From assembly GCA_963920705.1 (NCBI GenBank), contig OY987238.1, positions 1,113,606 through 1,177,605 of the forward strand: a stretch of DNA of 64,000 nt, written 5' to 3'. A model generated the notes under the pieces. It was not told the origin of the DNA, did not search any database, and saw only the letters and a list, made by a program, of their open reading frames with translations. Source of the stretch: Odiellus spinosus (taxonomy: Eukaryota > Arthropoda > Arachnida > Opiliones > Phalangiidae). Of the stretch, positions 1-13,845 are shown one piece after another (the stretch's first letter is position 1; the number at the start of each line of letters is the position of its first letter). A program made the position numbers and the translations under genes.

Positions 1-2733
1 TGTGAATCTATACTTAGGAAATATGTGAATCTATACTTGGGAAATTGGTGGATCTATACTTGGGAAATTGGTGGATCTATACTTGGGAAATTTGTGAATC
101 TATACTTGGGAAATTTGTGAATCTATACTTGGAAAATTTGTGAATCTATACTTGGAAAATTTATGAATCTATACTTGGGAAATTGGTGGATCTATACTTG
201 GGAAATTGGTGGATCTATACTTGGGAAATTTGTGAATCTATGCTTGGGAAATTTGTGAATCTATAGTTGGGAAATTTGTGAATCTCTACTTGGAAAATTT
301 GTGAATCTATACTTGGAAAATTTGTGAATCTATGCTTGGGAAATTTGTGAATCTATACTTGGAAAATTTGTGAATCTATACTTGGGAAATTTGTGAATCT
401 ATACTTGGAACATTTGTGAATCTATACGTGGGAAATTTGTGAATCTATACTTGGAAAATTTGTGAATCTATGCTTGGGAAATTTGTGAATCTATACTTGT
501 AAAATTTGTGAATCTATACTTCGGAAATTTGTGAATCTATACTTGGGAAATTTGTGAATCTATACTTAGGAAATTTGTGAATCTATACTTCGGAAATTTG
601 TGAATCTATACTTGGGAAATTGGTGGATCTATACTTGGGAAATTTGTGAATCTATACTTCGGAAATTTGTGAATCTATACTTGGGAAATTTGTGAATCTA
701 TACTTGGAAAATTTGTGAATCTATATTTGGGAAATTTGTGAATCTATACTTGGAAAATTTGTGAATCTATACTTGGGAAATTGGTGGATCTATACTTTGG
801 AAATTTGTGAATCTATACTTGGGAAATTTGTGAATCTATACGTGGGAAATTTGTGAATCTCTACTTGGGAAATTTGTGAATCTATACTTGGAAAATTTGT
901 GAATCTATACTTGGAAAATTTGTGAATCTATACTTCGGAAATTTGTGAATCTATACTTGGGAAATTTGTGAATCTATACTTGGGAAATATGTGAATCTAT
1001 ACTTGGGAAATTGGTGGATCTATACTTGAGAAATTGGTGGATCTATACTTGGGAAATTTGTGAATCTATACTTGGGAAATTTGTGAATCTATACTTGGAA
1101 AATTTGTGAATCTATACTTGGAAAATTTGTGAATCTATACTTGGAAAATTTGTGAATCTATACTTGGGAAATTTGTGAATCCATACTTGGGAAATTTGTG
1201 AATCTATACTTGGGAAATTTTTGAATCTATACTTGGAAAATTTGTGAATCTATACTTGGAAAATTTGTGAATCTATACTTGGGAAATTTGTGAATCTATA
1301 CTTGGAACATTTGTGAATCTATACTTGGGAAATTTGTCAATCTATACTTGGGAAATTTGAGGATCTATACTTGGGAAATTTGTGAATCTATACTTCGGAA
1401 ATTTGTGAATCTATACTTGGGAAATTTGTGAATCTATACTTGGGAAATTTGTGGATCTATACTTGGGAAATTGGTGGATCTATACTTGGGAAATTTGTGA
1501 ATCTATACTTGGGAAATTTGTGAATCTATACGTGGGAAATTTGTGAATCTCTACTTGGGAAATTTGTGAATCTATACTTGGAAAATTTGTGAATCTATGC
1601 TTATGAAATTTGTGAATCTATACTTGGAAAATTTGTGAATCTATACTTCGGAAATTTGTGAATCTATACTTGGGAAATTTGTGAATCTATACTTGGGAAA
1701 TATGTGAATCTATACTTGGGAAATTGGTGGATCTATACTTGGGAAATTTGTGAATCTAAACTTGGGAAATTTGTGAATCTATACTTGGGAAATATGTGAA
1801 TCTGTACTTGGGAAATTGGTGGATATACTTGGGAAATTGTTGGATCTATACTTGGAAAATTTGTGAATCTATACTTGGGAAATTTGTCAATCTATACTTC
1901 GGAAATTTGTGGATCTATACTTGGGAAATTTGTCAATCTATACTTGGGAAATTTGTGGATCTATACCTGGGAAATTTGTGAATCTAAACTTCGGAAATTT
2001 GTGAATCAATACTTGGGAAATATGTGAATCTATACTTGGGAAATTGGTGGATATACTTGGGAAATTGGTGGATCTATACTTGGAAAATTTGTGAATCTAT
2101 ACTTGGGAAATTTGTCAATCTATACTTCGGAAATTTGTGGATCTATACTTGGGAAATTTGTAAATCTATACTTGGGAAATTTGTGGATCTATACCTGGGA
2201 AATTTGTGAATCTAAACTTCGGAAATTTGTGAATCAATACTTGGGAAATTTGTGAATCTATACTTGGAAAATTTGTGAATCTATTTTTGGGAAATTTGTG
2301 AATCTATACTTGGAAAATTTGTGAATCTATACTTGGAAAATTTGTGAATCTATACTTGGGAAATTGGTGGATCTATACTTGGGAAATTGGTGGATCTATA
2401 CTTGGGAAATTTGTGAATCTATGCTTGGGAAATTTGTGAATCTATAGTTGGGAAATTTGTGAATCTCTACTTGGGAAATTTGTGAATCTATACTTGGAAA
2501 ATTTGTGAATCTATGCTTGGGAAATTTGTGAATCTATACTTGGAAAATTTGTGAATCTATACTTGGGAAATTTGTGAATCTATACTTGGAACATTTGTGA
2601 ATCTATACGTGGGAAATTTGTGAATCTATACTTGGAAAATTTGTGAATCTATGCTTGGGAAATTTGTAAATCTATACTTGGAAAATTTGTGAATCTATAC
2701 TTCGGAAATTTGTGAATCTATACTTGGGAAATT
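1..2733 (+). repeat. Higher-order repeat, copy 1 (2,733 bp)
   Basis: This unit starts at a monomer pair reading cttaggaaatatg and runs to the next occurrence of the same junction at 2734. Its variant order (two ggtggat monomers, atgctt, atagtt, ctctac, ggaacatt, acgtgg, gtaaaatt and so on) is reproduced in the following unit at an exact offset of 2,526 bp from about position 380 onward. The first 170 bp match the next unit at an offset of 2,733 bp. The 207-bp difference is exactly nine monomers (about 170-380) that are present here and absent from copy 2. Two 21-bp monomers lie near 1820 and 2045, in paired 228-bp blocks. Confidence 0.93.
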
Positions 2734-5259
2734 TGTGAATCTATACTTAGGAAATATGTGAATCTATACTTGGGAAATTGGTGGATCTATACTTGGGAAA
2801 TTGGTGGATCTATACTTGGGAAATTTGTGAATCTATACTTGGGAAATTTGTGAATCTATACTTGGAAAATTTGTGAATCTATACTTGGAAAATTTGTGAA
2901 TCTATACTTGGGAAATTTGTGAATCTATACTTGGAACATTTGTGAATCTATACGTGGGAAATTTGTGAATCTATACTTGGAAAATTTGTGAATCTATGCT
3001 TGGGAAATTTGTGAATCTATACTTGTAAAATTTGTGAATCTATACTTCGGAAATTTGTGAATCTATACTTGGGAAATTTGTGAATCTATACTTAGGAAAT
3101 TTGTGAATCTATACTTCGGAAATTTGTGAATCTATACTTGGGAAATTGGTGGATCTATACTTGGGAAATTTGTGAATCTATACTTCGGAAATTTGTGAAT
3201 CTATACTTGGGAAATTTGTGAATCTATACTTGGAAAATTTGTGAATCTATATTTGGGAAATTTGTGAATCTATACTTGGAAAATTTGTGAATCTATACTT
3301 GGGAAATTGGTGGATCTATACTTTGGAAATTTGTGAATCTATACTTGGGAAATTTGTGAATCTATACGTGGGAAATTTGTGAATCTCTACTTGGGAAATT
3401 TGTGAATCTATACTTGGAAAATTTGTGAATCTATACTTGGAAAATTTGTGAATCTATACTTCGGAAATTTGTGAATCTATACTTGGGAAATTTGTGAATC
3501 TATACTTGGGAAATATGTGAATCTATACTTGGGAAATTGGTGGATCTATACTTGAGAAATTGGTGGATCTATACTTGGGAAATTTGTGAATCTATACTTG
3601 GGAAATTTGTGAATCTATACTTGGAAAATTTGTGAATCTATACTTGGAAAATTTGTGAATCTATACTTGGAAAATTTGTGAATCTATACTTGGGAAATTT
3701 GTGAATCCATACTTGGGAAATTTGTGAATCTATACTTGGGAAATTTTTGAATCTATACTTGGAAAATTTGTGAATCTATACTTGGAAAATTTGTGAATCT
3801 ATACTTGGGAAATTTGTGAATCTATACTTGGAACATTTGTGAATCTATACTTGGGAAATTTGTCAATCTATACTTGGGAAATTTGAGGATCTATACTTGG
3901 GAAATTTGTGAATCTATACTTCGGAAATTTGTGAATCTATACTTGGGAAATTTGTGAATCTATACTTGGGAAATTTGTGGATCTATACTTGGGAAATTGG
4001 TGGATCTATACTTGGGAAATTTGTGAATCTATACTTGGGAAATTTGTGAATCTATACGTGGGAAATTTGTGAATCTCTACTTGGGAAATTTGTGAATCTA
4101 TACTTGGAAAATTTGTGAATCTATGCTTATGAAATTTGTGAATCTATACTTGGAAAATTTGTGAATCTATACTTCGGAAATTTGTGAATCTATACTTGGG
4201 AAATTTGTGAATCTATACTTGGGAAATATGTGAATCTATACTTGGGAAATTGGTGGATCTATACTTGGGAAATTTGTGAATCTAAACTTGGGAAATTTGT
4301 GAATCTATACTTGGGAAATATGTGAATCTGTACTTGGGAAATTGGTGGATATACTTGGGAAATTGTTGGATCTATACTTGGAAAATTTGTGAATCTATAC
4401 TTGGGAAATTTGTCAATCTATACTTCGGAAATTTGTGGATCTATACTTGGGAAATTTGTCAATCTATACTTGGGAAATTTGTGGATCTATACCTGGGAAA
4501 TTTGTGAATCTAAACTTCGGAAATTTGTGAATCAATACTTGGGAAATATGTGAATCTATACTTGGGAAATTGGTGGATATACTTGGGAAATTGGTGGATC
4601 TATACTTGGAAAATTTGTGAATCTATACTTGGGAAATTTGTCAATCTATACTTCGGAAATTTGTGGATCTATACTTGGGAAATTTGTAAATCTATACTTG
4701 GGAAATTTGTGGATCTATACCTGGGAAATTTGTGAATCTAAACTTCGGAAATTTGTGAATCAATACTTGGGAAATTTGTGAATCTATACTTGGAAAATTT
4801 GTGAATCTATTTTTGGGAAATTTGTGAATCTATACTTGGAAAATTTGTGAATCTATACTTGGAAAATTTGTGAATCTATACTTGGGAAATTGGTGGATCT
4901 ATACTTGGGAAATTGGTGGATCTATACTTGGGAAATTTGTGAATCTATGCTTGGGAAATTTGTGAATCTATAGTTGGGAAATTTGTGAATCTCTACTTGG
5001 GAAATTTGTGAATCTATACTTGGAAAATTTGTGAATCTATGCTTGGGAAATTTGTGAATCTATACTTGGAAAATTTGTGAATCTATACTTGGGAAATTTG
5101 TGAATCTATACTTGGAACATTTGTGAATCTATACGTGGGAAATTTGTGAATCTATACTTGGAAAATTTGTGAATCTATGCTTGGGAAATTTGTAAATCTA
5201 TACTTGGAAAATTTGTGAATCTATACTTCGGAAATTTGTGAATCTATACTTGGGAAATT
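2734..5259 (+). repeat. Higher-order repeat, copy 2 (2,526 bp)
   Basis: This is a near-identical tandem copy of the preceding unit. Landmarks at 387, 1796, 2024 and 2734 reappear at 2913, 4322, 4550 and 5260, each 2,526 bp away. Private variants such as tttttgaatc, gtgaatccatac, atttgagg and ctattttt are shared between the copies. I noticed no mismatch in the stretches compared. Compared with copy 1 it lacks nine consecutive monomers after its first 170 bp. This is the size class expected from unequal exchange between aligned monomers. Confidence 0.93.
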
Positions 5260-5918
5260 TGTGAATCTATACTTAGGAAATATGTGAATCTATACTTGGG
5301 AAATTGGTGGATCTATACTTGGGAAATTGGTGGATCTATACTTGGGAAATTTGTGAATCTATACTTGGGAAATTTGTGAATCTATACTTGGAAAATTTGT
5401 GAATCTATACTTGGAAAATTTATGAATCTATACTTGGGAAATTGGTGGATCTATACTTGGGAAATTGGTGGATCTATACTTGGGAAATTTGTGAATCTAT
5501 GCTTGGGAAATTTGTGAATCTATAGTTGGGAAATTTGTGAATCTCTACTTGGAAAATTTGTGAATCTATACTTGGAAAATTTGTGAATCTATGCTTGGGA
5601 AATTTGTGAATCTATACTTGGAAAATTTGTGAATCTATACTTGGGAAATTTGTGAATCTATACTTGGAACATTTGTGAATCTATACGTGGGAAATTTGTG
5701 AATCTATACTTGGAAAATTTGTGAATCTATGCTTGGGAAATTTGTGAATCTATACTTGTAAAATTTGTGAATCTATACTTCGGAAATTTGTGAATCTATA
5801 CTTGGGAAATTTGTGAATCTATACTTAGGAAATTTGTGAATCTATACTTCGGAAATTTGTGAATCTATACTTGGGAAATTGGTGGATCTATACTTGGGAA
5901 ATTTGTGAATCTATACTT
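5260..5918 (+). repeat. Truncated third copy of the 2.5-2.7-kb unit
   Basis: Bases 5260-5918 repeat bases 1-659 at an offset of 5,259 bp. The match includes the unusual ttatgaatc monomer, the nine-monomer stretch missing from copy 2, and the cttgtaaaatt monomer (499 and 5758). The match ends at 659/5918, where cttcgg in copy 1 is replaced by cttggg and the array enters a different unit. This copy therefore resembles copy 1 rather than its nearer neighbour, copy 2. Confidence 0.9.
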
Positions 5919-5994
5919 GGGAAATTTGTGAATCTATGCTTGGAAAATTTGTGAATCTATACTTGGGAAATTTGTGAATCTATACTTGGAAAAT
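5919..5994 (+). repeat. Connecting monomers before the 663-bp duplication
   Basis: About three ordinary 23-bp monomers (atgctt and ggaaaatt types) link the truncated copy to the 663-bp tandem duplication. Nothing else is visible here. Confidence 0.6.
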
Positions 5995-7336
5995 TTGTGA
6001 ATCTATACTTGGGAAATTTGTCAATCTATACTTGGGAAATTTGTGGATCTATACTTGGGAAATTTGTGAATCTAAACTTCGGAAATTTGTGAATCTATAC
6101 TTGGGAAATTTGTGAATCTATACTTGGGAAATATGTGAATCTATACTTGGGAAATTGGTGGATATACTTGGGAAATTGGTGGATCTATACTTGGAAAATT
6201 TGTGAATCTATACTTGGGAAATTTGTCAATCTATACTTCGGAAATTTGTGGATCTATACTTGGGAAATTTGTCAATCTATACATGGGAAATTTGTGGATC
6301 TATACTTGGGAAATTTGTGAATCTAAACTTGGGAAATTTGTGAATCTATACTTGGGAAATATGTGAATCTATACTTGGGAAATTGGTGGATATACTTGGG
6401 AAATTGGTGGATCTATACTTGGAAAATTTTTGAATCTATACTTGGGAAATTTGTCAATCTATACTTCGGAAATTTGTGGATCTATACTTGGGAAATTTGT
6501 GAATCTATACTTGGGAAACTTGTGAATCTATACTTGGAACATTTGTGAATCTATACGTGGGAAATTTGTGAATCTATACTTGGAAAATTTGTGAATCTAT
6601 GCTTGGGAAATTTGTGAATCTATACTTGGAAAATTTGTGAATCTATACTTCGGAAATTTGTGAATCTATACTTGGGAAATTTGTCAATCTATACTTGGGA
6701 AATTTGTGGATCTATACTTGGGAAATTTGTGAATCTAAACTTCGGAAATTTGTGAATCTATACTTGGGAAATTTGTGAATCTATACTTGGGAAATATGTG
6801 AATCTATACTTGGGAAATTGGTGGATATACTTGGGAAATTGGTGGATCTATACTTGGAAAATTTGTGAATCTATACTTGGGAAATTTGTCAATCTATACT
6901 TCGGAAATTTGTGGATCTATACTTGGGAAATTTGTCAATCTATACATGGGAAATTTGTGGATCTATACTTGGGAAATTTGTGAATCTAAACTTGGGAAAT
7001 TTGTGAATCTATACTTGGGAAATATGTGAATCTATACTTGGGAAATTGGTGGATATACTTGGGAAATTGGTGGATCTATACTTGGAAAATTTTTGAATCT
7101 ATACTTGGGAAATTTGTCAATCTATACTTCGGAAATTTGTGGATCTATACTTGGGAAATTTGTGAATCTATACTTGGGAAACTTGTGAATCTATACTTGG
7201 AACATTTGTGAATCTATACGTGGGAAATTTGTGAATCTATACTTGGAAAATTTGTGAATCTATGCTTGGGAAATTTGTGAATCTATACTTGGAAAATTTG
7301 TGAATCTATACTTCGGAAATTTGTGAATCTATACTT
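5995..7336 (+). repeat. 663-bp tandem duplication
   Basis: Two adjacent copies at about 5995-6657 and 6658-7336 have an offset of exactly 663 bp (landmarks 6135 to 6798 and 6363 to 7026). This equals 29 monomers less the 4 bp missing from two 21-bp monomers. Both copies share the rare gggaaacttg and ggaaaatttttg variants. The left limit is where cttggaaaa changes to cttcggaaa, and the right limit is where gtcaat in copy 1 meets gtgaat in copy 2. Each copy holds a pair of 228-bp blocks. Confidence 0.92.
6135..6362 (+). repeat. Representative 228-bp core block (ten monomers)
   Basis: This block recurs dozens of times between about 1.8 and 38.4 kb, alone or as direct pairs 228 bp apart (for example 1796/2024, 4322/4550, 11108/11336, 14180/14408, 24452/24680, 26333/26561). 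The order is fixed: aaatatg, ggtggat joined to the 21-bp ggtggatatac monomer, another ggtggat, ggaaaatt, gtcaat, cttcgg with gtggat, gtcaat with acttgg or acatgg, gtggat, then ctaaac. The length is 10 x 23 minus 2. The T23A change creates an ATG. The gtggat and gtcaat variants remove TGA stops, so each block carries a 61-codon open frame by chance of composition. It is the signature of the left-hand HOR family. Confidence 0.9.
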
Positions 7337-9090
7337 GGGAAATTTGTGAATCTATACTTAGGAAATTTGTGAATCTATACTTCGGAAATTTGTGAATCTA
7401 TACTTGGGAAATTTGTGAATCTATACTTAGGAAATATGTGAATCTATACTTGGGAAATTGGTGGATCTATACTTGGGAAATTGGTGGATCTATACTTGGG
7501 AAATTTGTGAATCTATACTTGGGAAATTTGTGAATCTATACTTGGAAAATTTGTGAATCTATACTTGGGAAATTTGTGAATCTATACTTGGAAAATTTGT
7601 GAATCTATACTTGGGAAATTTGTCAATCTATACTTGGGAAATTTGTGGATCTATACCTGGGAAATTTGTGAATCTAAACTTCGGAAATTTGTGAATCAAT
7701 ACTTGGGAAATATGTGAATCTATACTTGGGAAATTGGTGGATATACTTGGGAAATTGGTGGATCTATACTTGGAAAATTTGTGAATCTATACTTGGGAAA
7801 TTTGTCAATCTATACTTCGGAAATTTGTGGATCTATACTTGGGAAATTTGTCAATCTATACTTGGGAAATTTGTGGATCTATACCTGGGAAATTTGTGAA
7901 TCTAAACTTCGGAAATTTGTGAATCAATACTTGGGAAATTTGTGAATCTATACTTGGAAAATTTGTGAATCTATTTTTGGGAAATTTGTGAATCTATACT
8001 TGGAAAATTTGTGAATCTATACTTGGAAAATTTGTGAATCTATACTTGGAAAATTTGTGAATCTATACTTGAGAAATTGGTGGATCTATACTTGGGAAAT
8101 TGGTGGATCTATACTTGGGAAATTTGTGAATCTATGCTTGGGAAATTTGTGAATCTATAGTTGGGAAATTTGTGAATCTCTACTTGGGAAATTTGTGAAT
8201 CTATACTTGGAAAATTTGTGAATCTATGCTTGGGAAATTTGTGAATCTATACTTGGAAAATTTGTGAATCTATACTTGGGAAATTTGTGAATCTATACTT
8301 GGAACATTTGTGAATCTATACGTGGGAAATTTGTGAATCTATACTTGGAAAATTTGTGAATCTATGCTTGGGAAATTTGTAAATCTATACTTGGAAAATT
8401 TGTGAATCTATACTTCGGAAATTTGTGAATCTATACTTGGGAAATTTGTGAATCTATACTTAGGAAATTTGTGAATCTATACTTCGGAAATTTGTGAATC
8501 TATACTTGGGAAATTTGTGAATCTATACTTGGGAAATATGTGAATCTATACTTGGGAAATTGGTGGATATACTTTTGAAATTGGTGGATCTATACTTGGA
8601 AAATTTGTGAATCTATACTTGGGAAATTTGTCAATCTATACTTCGGAAATTTGTGGATCTATACTTGGGAAATTTGTCAATCTATACATGGGAAATTTGT
8701 GGATCTATACTTGGGAAATTTGTGAATCTAAACTTGGGAAATTTGTGAATCTATACTTGGGAAATATGTGAATCTATACTTGGGAAATTGGTGGATATAC
8801 TTGGGAAATTGGTGGATCTATACTTGGAAAATTTGTGAATCTATACTTGGGAAATTTGTCAATCTATACTTCGGAAATTTGTGGATCTATACTTGGGAAA
8901 TTTGTCAATCTATACTTGGGAAATTTGTGGATCTATACTTGGGAAATTTGTGAATCTAAACTTCGGAAATTTGTGAATCAATACTTGGGAAATTTGTGAA
9001 TCTATACTTGGAAAATTTGTGAATCTATATTTGGGAAATTTGTGAATCTATACTTGGAAAATTTGTGAATCTTTTCTTGGGAAATTTGTG
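7337..9090 (+). repeat. Composite segment with a displaced copy of the 1.95-2.75 kb region
   Basis: The stretch from about 7,635 to 8,460 repeats about 1,945-2,747. The offset is 5,690 bp (2024 to 7714, ctattttt at 2281 to 7971), then 5,713 bp after one added monomer (atagtt at 2443 to 8156, cttagg at 2748 to 8461). It shares the uncommon atacctggg and ctattttt monomers. From about 8,700 the order changes to one that reappears near 17.7 kb. Two 228-bp blocks begin near 7714 and 8768. A further block near 8,540 is irregular, with ttttgaaatt in place of ttgggaaatt. Confidence 0.8.
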
Positions 9091-11428
9091 AATCTATACT
9101 TGGAAAATTTGTGAATCTATACTTGGGAAATTTGTGAATCTATACTTGGAACATTTGTGAATCTATACGTGGGAAATCTGTGAATCTATACTTGGAAAAT
9201 TTGTGAATCTATGCTTGGGAAATTTGTGAATCTATACTTGGGAAATTTGTGAATCTATACTTAGGAAATATGTGAATCTATACTTGGGAAATTGGTGGAT
9301 CTATACTTGGGAAATTGGTGGATCTATACTTGGGAAATTTGTGAATCTATACTTGGGAAATTTGTGAATCTATACTTGGAAAATTTGTGAATCTATACTT
9401 GGAAAATTTGTGAATCTATACTTGGGAAATTGGTGGATCTATACTTGGGAAATTGGTGGATCTATACTTGGGAAATTTGTGAATCTATGCTTGGGAAATT
9501 TGTGAATCTATAGTTGGAAAATTTGTGAATCTCTACTTGGAAAATTTGTGAATCTATACTTGGAAAATTTGTGAATCTATGCTTGGGAAATTTGTGAATC
9601 TATACTTGGAAAATTTGTGAATCTATACTTGGGAAATTTGTGAATCTATACTTGGAACATTTGTGAATCTATACGTGGGAAATTTGTGAATCTATACTTG
9701 GAAAATTTGTGAATCTATACTTGGGAAATTTGTGAATCTATACTTGGAAAATTTGTGAATCTATACTTGGGAAATTTGTGAATCTATACTTGGAAAATTT
9801 GTGAATCTATACTTGGGAAATTTGTCAATCTATACTTGGGAAATTTGTGGATCTATACTTGGGAAATTTGTGAATCTAAACTTCGGAAATTTGTGAATCA
9901 ATACTTGGGAAATTTGTGAATCTATACTTGGGAAATATGTGAATCTATACTTGGGAAATTGGTGGATATACTTGGGAAATTGGTGGATCTATACTTGGAA
10001 AATTTGTGAATCTATACTTGGGAAATTTGTCAATCTATACTTCGGAAATTTGTGGATCTATACTTGGGAAATTTGTCAATCTATACATGGGAAATTTGTG
10101 GATCTATACTTGGGAAATTTGTGAATCTAAACTTGGGAAATTTGTGAATCTATACTTGGGAAATATGTGAATCTATACTTGGGAAATTGGTGGATATACT
10201 TGGGAAATTGGTGGATCTATACTTGGAAAATTTGTGAATCTATACTTGGGAAATTTGTCAATCTATACTTGGAAAATTTGTGAATCTATACTTGGGAAAT
10301 TTGTGAATCTATACTTGGAACATTTGTGAATCTATACGTGGGAAATCTGTGAATCTATACTTGGAAAATTTGTGAATCTATGCTTGGGAAATTTGTGAAT
10401 CTATACTTGGGAAATTTGTGAATCTATACTTAGGAAATATGTGAATCTATACTTGGGAAATTGGTGGATCTATACTTGGGAAATTGGTGGATCTATACTT
10501 GGGAAATTTGTGAATCTATACTTGGGAAATTTGTGAATCTATACTTGGAAAATTTGTGAATCTATACTTGGAAAATTTGTGAATCTATACTTGGGAAATT
10601 GGTGGATCTATACTTGGGAAATTGGTGGATCTATACTTGGGAAATTTGTGAATCTATGCTTGGGAAATTTGTGAATCTATAGTTGGAAAATTTGTGAATC
10701 TCTACTTGGAAAATTTGTGAATCTATACTTGGAAAATTTGTGAATCTATGCTTGGGAAATTTGTGAATCTATACTTGGAAAATTTGTGAATCTATACTTG
10801 GGAAATTTGTGAATCTATACTTGGAACATTTGTGAATCTATACGTGGGAAATTTGTGAATCTATACTTGGAAAATTTGTGAATCTATACTTGGGAAATTT
10901 GTGAATCTATACTTGGAAAATTTGTGAATCTATACTTGGGAAATTTGTGAATCTATACTTGGAAAATTTGTGAATCTATACTTGGGAAATTTGTCAATCT
11001 ATACTTGGGAAATTTGTGGATCTATACTTGGGAAATTTGTGAATCTAAACTTCGGAAATTTGTGAATCAATACTTGGGAAATTTGTGAATCTATACTTGG
11101 GAAATATGTGAATCTATACTTGGGAAATTGGTGGATATACTTGGGAAATTGGTGGATCTATACTTGGAAAATTTGTGAATCTATACTTGGGAAATTTGTC
11201 AATCTATACTTCGGAAATTTGTGGATCTATACTTGGGAAATTTGTCAATCTATACATGGGAAATTTGTGGATCTATACTTGGGAAATTTGTGAATCTAAA
11301 CTTGGGAAATTTGTGAATCTATACTTGGGAAATATGTGAATCTATACTTGGGAAATTGGTGGATATACTTGGGAAATTGGTGGATCTATACTTGGAAAAT
11401 TTGTGAATCTATACTTGGGAAATTTGTC
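9091..11428 (+). repeat. 1,169-bp tandem duplication
   Basis: Two copies (about 9,091-10,259 and 10,260-11,428) have an exact offset of 1,169 bp: 9171 to 10340 (acgtgggaaatctg), 9262 to 10431 (taggaaatat), 9939 to 11108. This is 51 monomers less the 4 bp of two 21-bp members. Shared private variants include gggaaatctg after acgtgg and the tagttggaaaa monomer. The left limit lies near 9090, where gtgaat faces gtcaat in the second copy. Confidence 0.92.
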
Positions 11429-13845
11429 AATCTATACTTCGGAAATTTGTGGATCTATACTTGGGAAATTTGTGAATCTATACTTGGGAAATTTGTGAAT
11501 CTATACTTGGAACATTTGTGAATCTATACGTGGGAAATTTGTGAATCTATACTTGGAAAATTTGTGAATCTATGCTTGGGAAATTTGTGAATCTATACTT
11601 GGAAAATTTGTGAATCTATACTTCGGAAATTTGTGAATCTATACTTGGGAAATTTGTGAATCTATACTTAGGAAATTTGTGAATCTATACTTCGGAAATT
11701 TGTGAATCTATACTTGGGAAATTTGTGAATCTATACTTAGGAAATATGTGAATCTATACTTGGGAAATTGGTGGATCTATACTTGGGAAATTGGTGGATC
11801 TATACTTGGAAAATTTGTGAATCTATACTTGGGAAATTTGTGAATCTATACTTGGAAAATTTGTGAATCTATACTTGGGAAATTTGTGAATCTATACTTG
11901 GAAAATTTGTGAATCTATACTTGGGAAATTTGTCAATCTATACTTGGGAAATTTGTGGATCTATACTTGGGAAATTTGTGAATCTAAACTTCGGAAATTT
12001 GTGAATCTATACTTGGGAAATTTGTGAATCTATACTTGGGAAATATGTGAATCTATACTTGGGAAATTGGTGGATATACTTGGGAAATTGGTGGATCTAT
12101 ACTTGGAAAATTTGTGAATCTATACTTGGGAAATTTGTCAATCTATACTTCGGAAATTTGTGGATCTATACTTGGGAAATTTGTCAATCTATACTTGGGA
12201 AATTTGTGGATCTATACTTGGGAAATTTGTGAATCTAAACTTCGGAAATTTGTGAATCAATACTTGGGAAATTTGTGAATCTATACTTGGAAAATTTGTG
12301 AATCTATATTTGGGAAATTTGTGAATCTATACTTGGAAAATTTGTGAATCTTTTCTTGGGAAATTTGTGTATCTATACTTGGAAAATTTGTGAATCTATA
12401 CTTGGGAAATTTGTGAATCTATACTTGGAACATTTGTGAATCTATACGTGGGAAATCTGTGAATCTATACTTGGAAAATTTGTGAATCTATGCTTGGGAA
12501 ATTTGTGAATCTATACTTGGAAAATTTGTGAATCTATACTTCGGAAATTTGTGAATCTATACTTGGGAAATTTGTGAATCTATACTTGGGAAATATGTGA
12601 ATCTATACTTGGGAAATTGGTGGATATACTTGGGAAATTGGTGGATCTATACTTGGAAAATTTGTGAATCTATACTTGGGAAATTTGTCAATCTATACTT
12701 CGGAAATTTGTGGATCTATACTTGGGAAATTTGTGAATCTATACTTGGGAAATTTGTGAATCTATACTTGGAACATTTGTGAATCTATACGTGGGAAATT
12801 TGTGAATCTATACTTGGAAAATTTGTGAATCTATGCTTGGGAAATTTGTGAATCTATACTTGGAAAATTTGTGAATCTATACTTCGGAAATTTGTGAATC
12901 TATACTTGGGAAATTTGTGAATCTATACTTAGGAAATTTGTGAATCTATACTTCGGAAATTTGTGAATCTATACTTGGGAAATTTGTGAATCTATACTTA
13001 GGAAATATGTGAATCTATACTTGGGAAATTGGTGGATCTATACTTGGGAAATTGGTGGATCTATACTTGGGAAATTTGTGAATCTATACTTGGGAAATTT
13101 GTGAATCTATACTTGGAAAATTTGTGAATCTATACTTGGGAAATTTGTGAATCTATACTTGGAAAATTTGTGAATCTATACTTGGGAAATTTGTCAATCT
13201 ATACTTGGGAAATTTGTGGATCTATACTTGGGAAATTTGTGAATCTAAACTTCGGAAATTTGTGAATCTATACTTGGGAAATATGTGAATCTATACTTGG
13301 GAAATATGTGAATCTATACTTGGGAAATTGGTGGATATACTTGGGAAATTGGTGGATCTATACTTGGAAAATTTGTGAATCTATACTTGGGAAATTTGTC
13401 AATCTATACTTCGGAAATTTGTGGATCTATACTTGGGAAATTTGTCAATCTATACTTGGGAAATTTGTGGATCTATACTTGGGAAATTTGTGAATCTAAA
13501 CTTCGGAAATTTGTGAATCAATACTTGGGAAATTTGTGAATCTATACTTGGAAAATTTGTGAATCTATATTTGGGAAATTTGTGAATCTATACTTGGAAA
13601 ATTTGTGAATCTTTTCTTGGGAAATTTGTGTATCTATACTTGGAAAATTTGTGAATCTATACTTGGGAAATTTGTGAATCTATACTTGGAACATTTGTGA
13701 ATCTATACGTGGGAAATCTGTGAATCTATACTTGGAAAATTTGTGAATCTATGCTTGGGAAATTTGTGAATCTATACTTGGAAAATTTGTGAATCTATAC
13801 TTCGGAAATTTGTGAATCTATACTTGGGAAATTTGTGAATCTATA
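11305..13845 (+). repeat. 1,261-bp tandem duplication
   Basis: Copies at about 11,305-12,570 and 12,566-13,845 have an exact offset of 1,261 bp (11336 to 12597, 12047 to 13308). This is 55 monomers less 4 bp for two 21-bp members. Both contain the rare cttttctt monomer followed by tgtgtatc. A few differences separate the copies, for example ggaaaa against gggaaa near 11,808/13,069 and aaatttg against aaatatg near 12,021/13,282. The first copy also begins inside the preceding 1,169-bp unit, so the two duplication events overlap. Confidence 0.9.

Noticed and set aside
1..5259. The 2.5-kb duplication as definite assembly artefact
   Set aside because: The copies are very alike, but the exact nine-monomer difference and the third partial copy fit a natural HOR. 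An artefact cannot be excluded without reads, so it is kept as a repeat.
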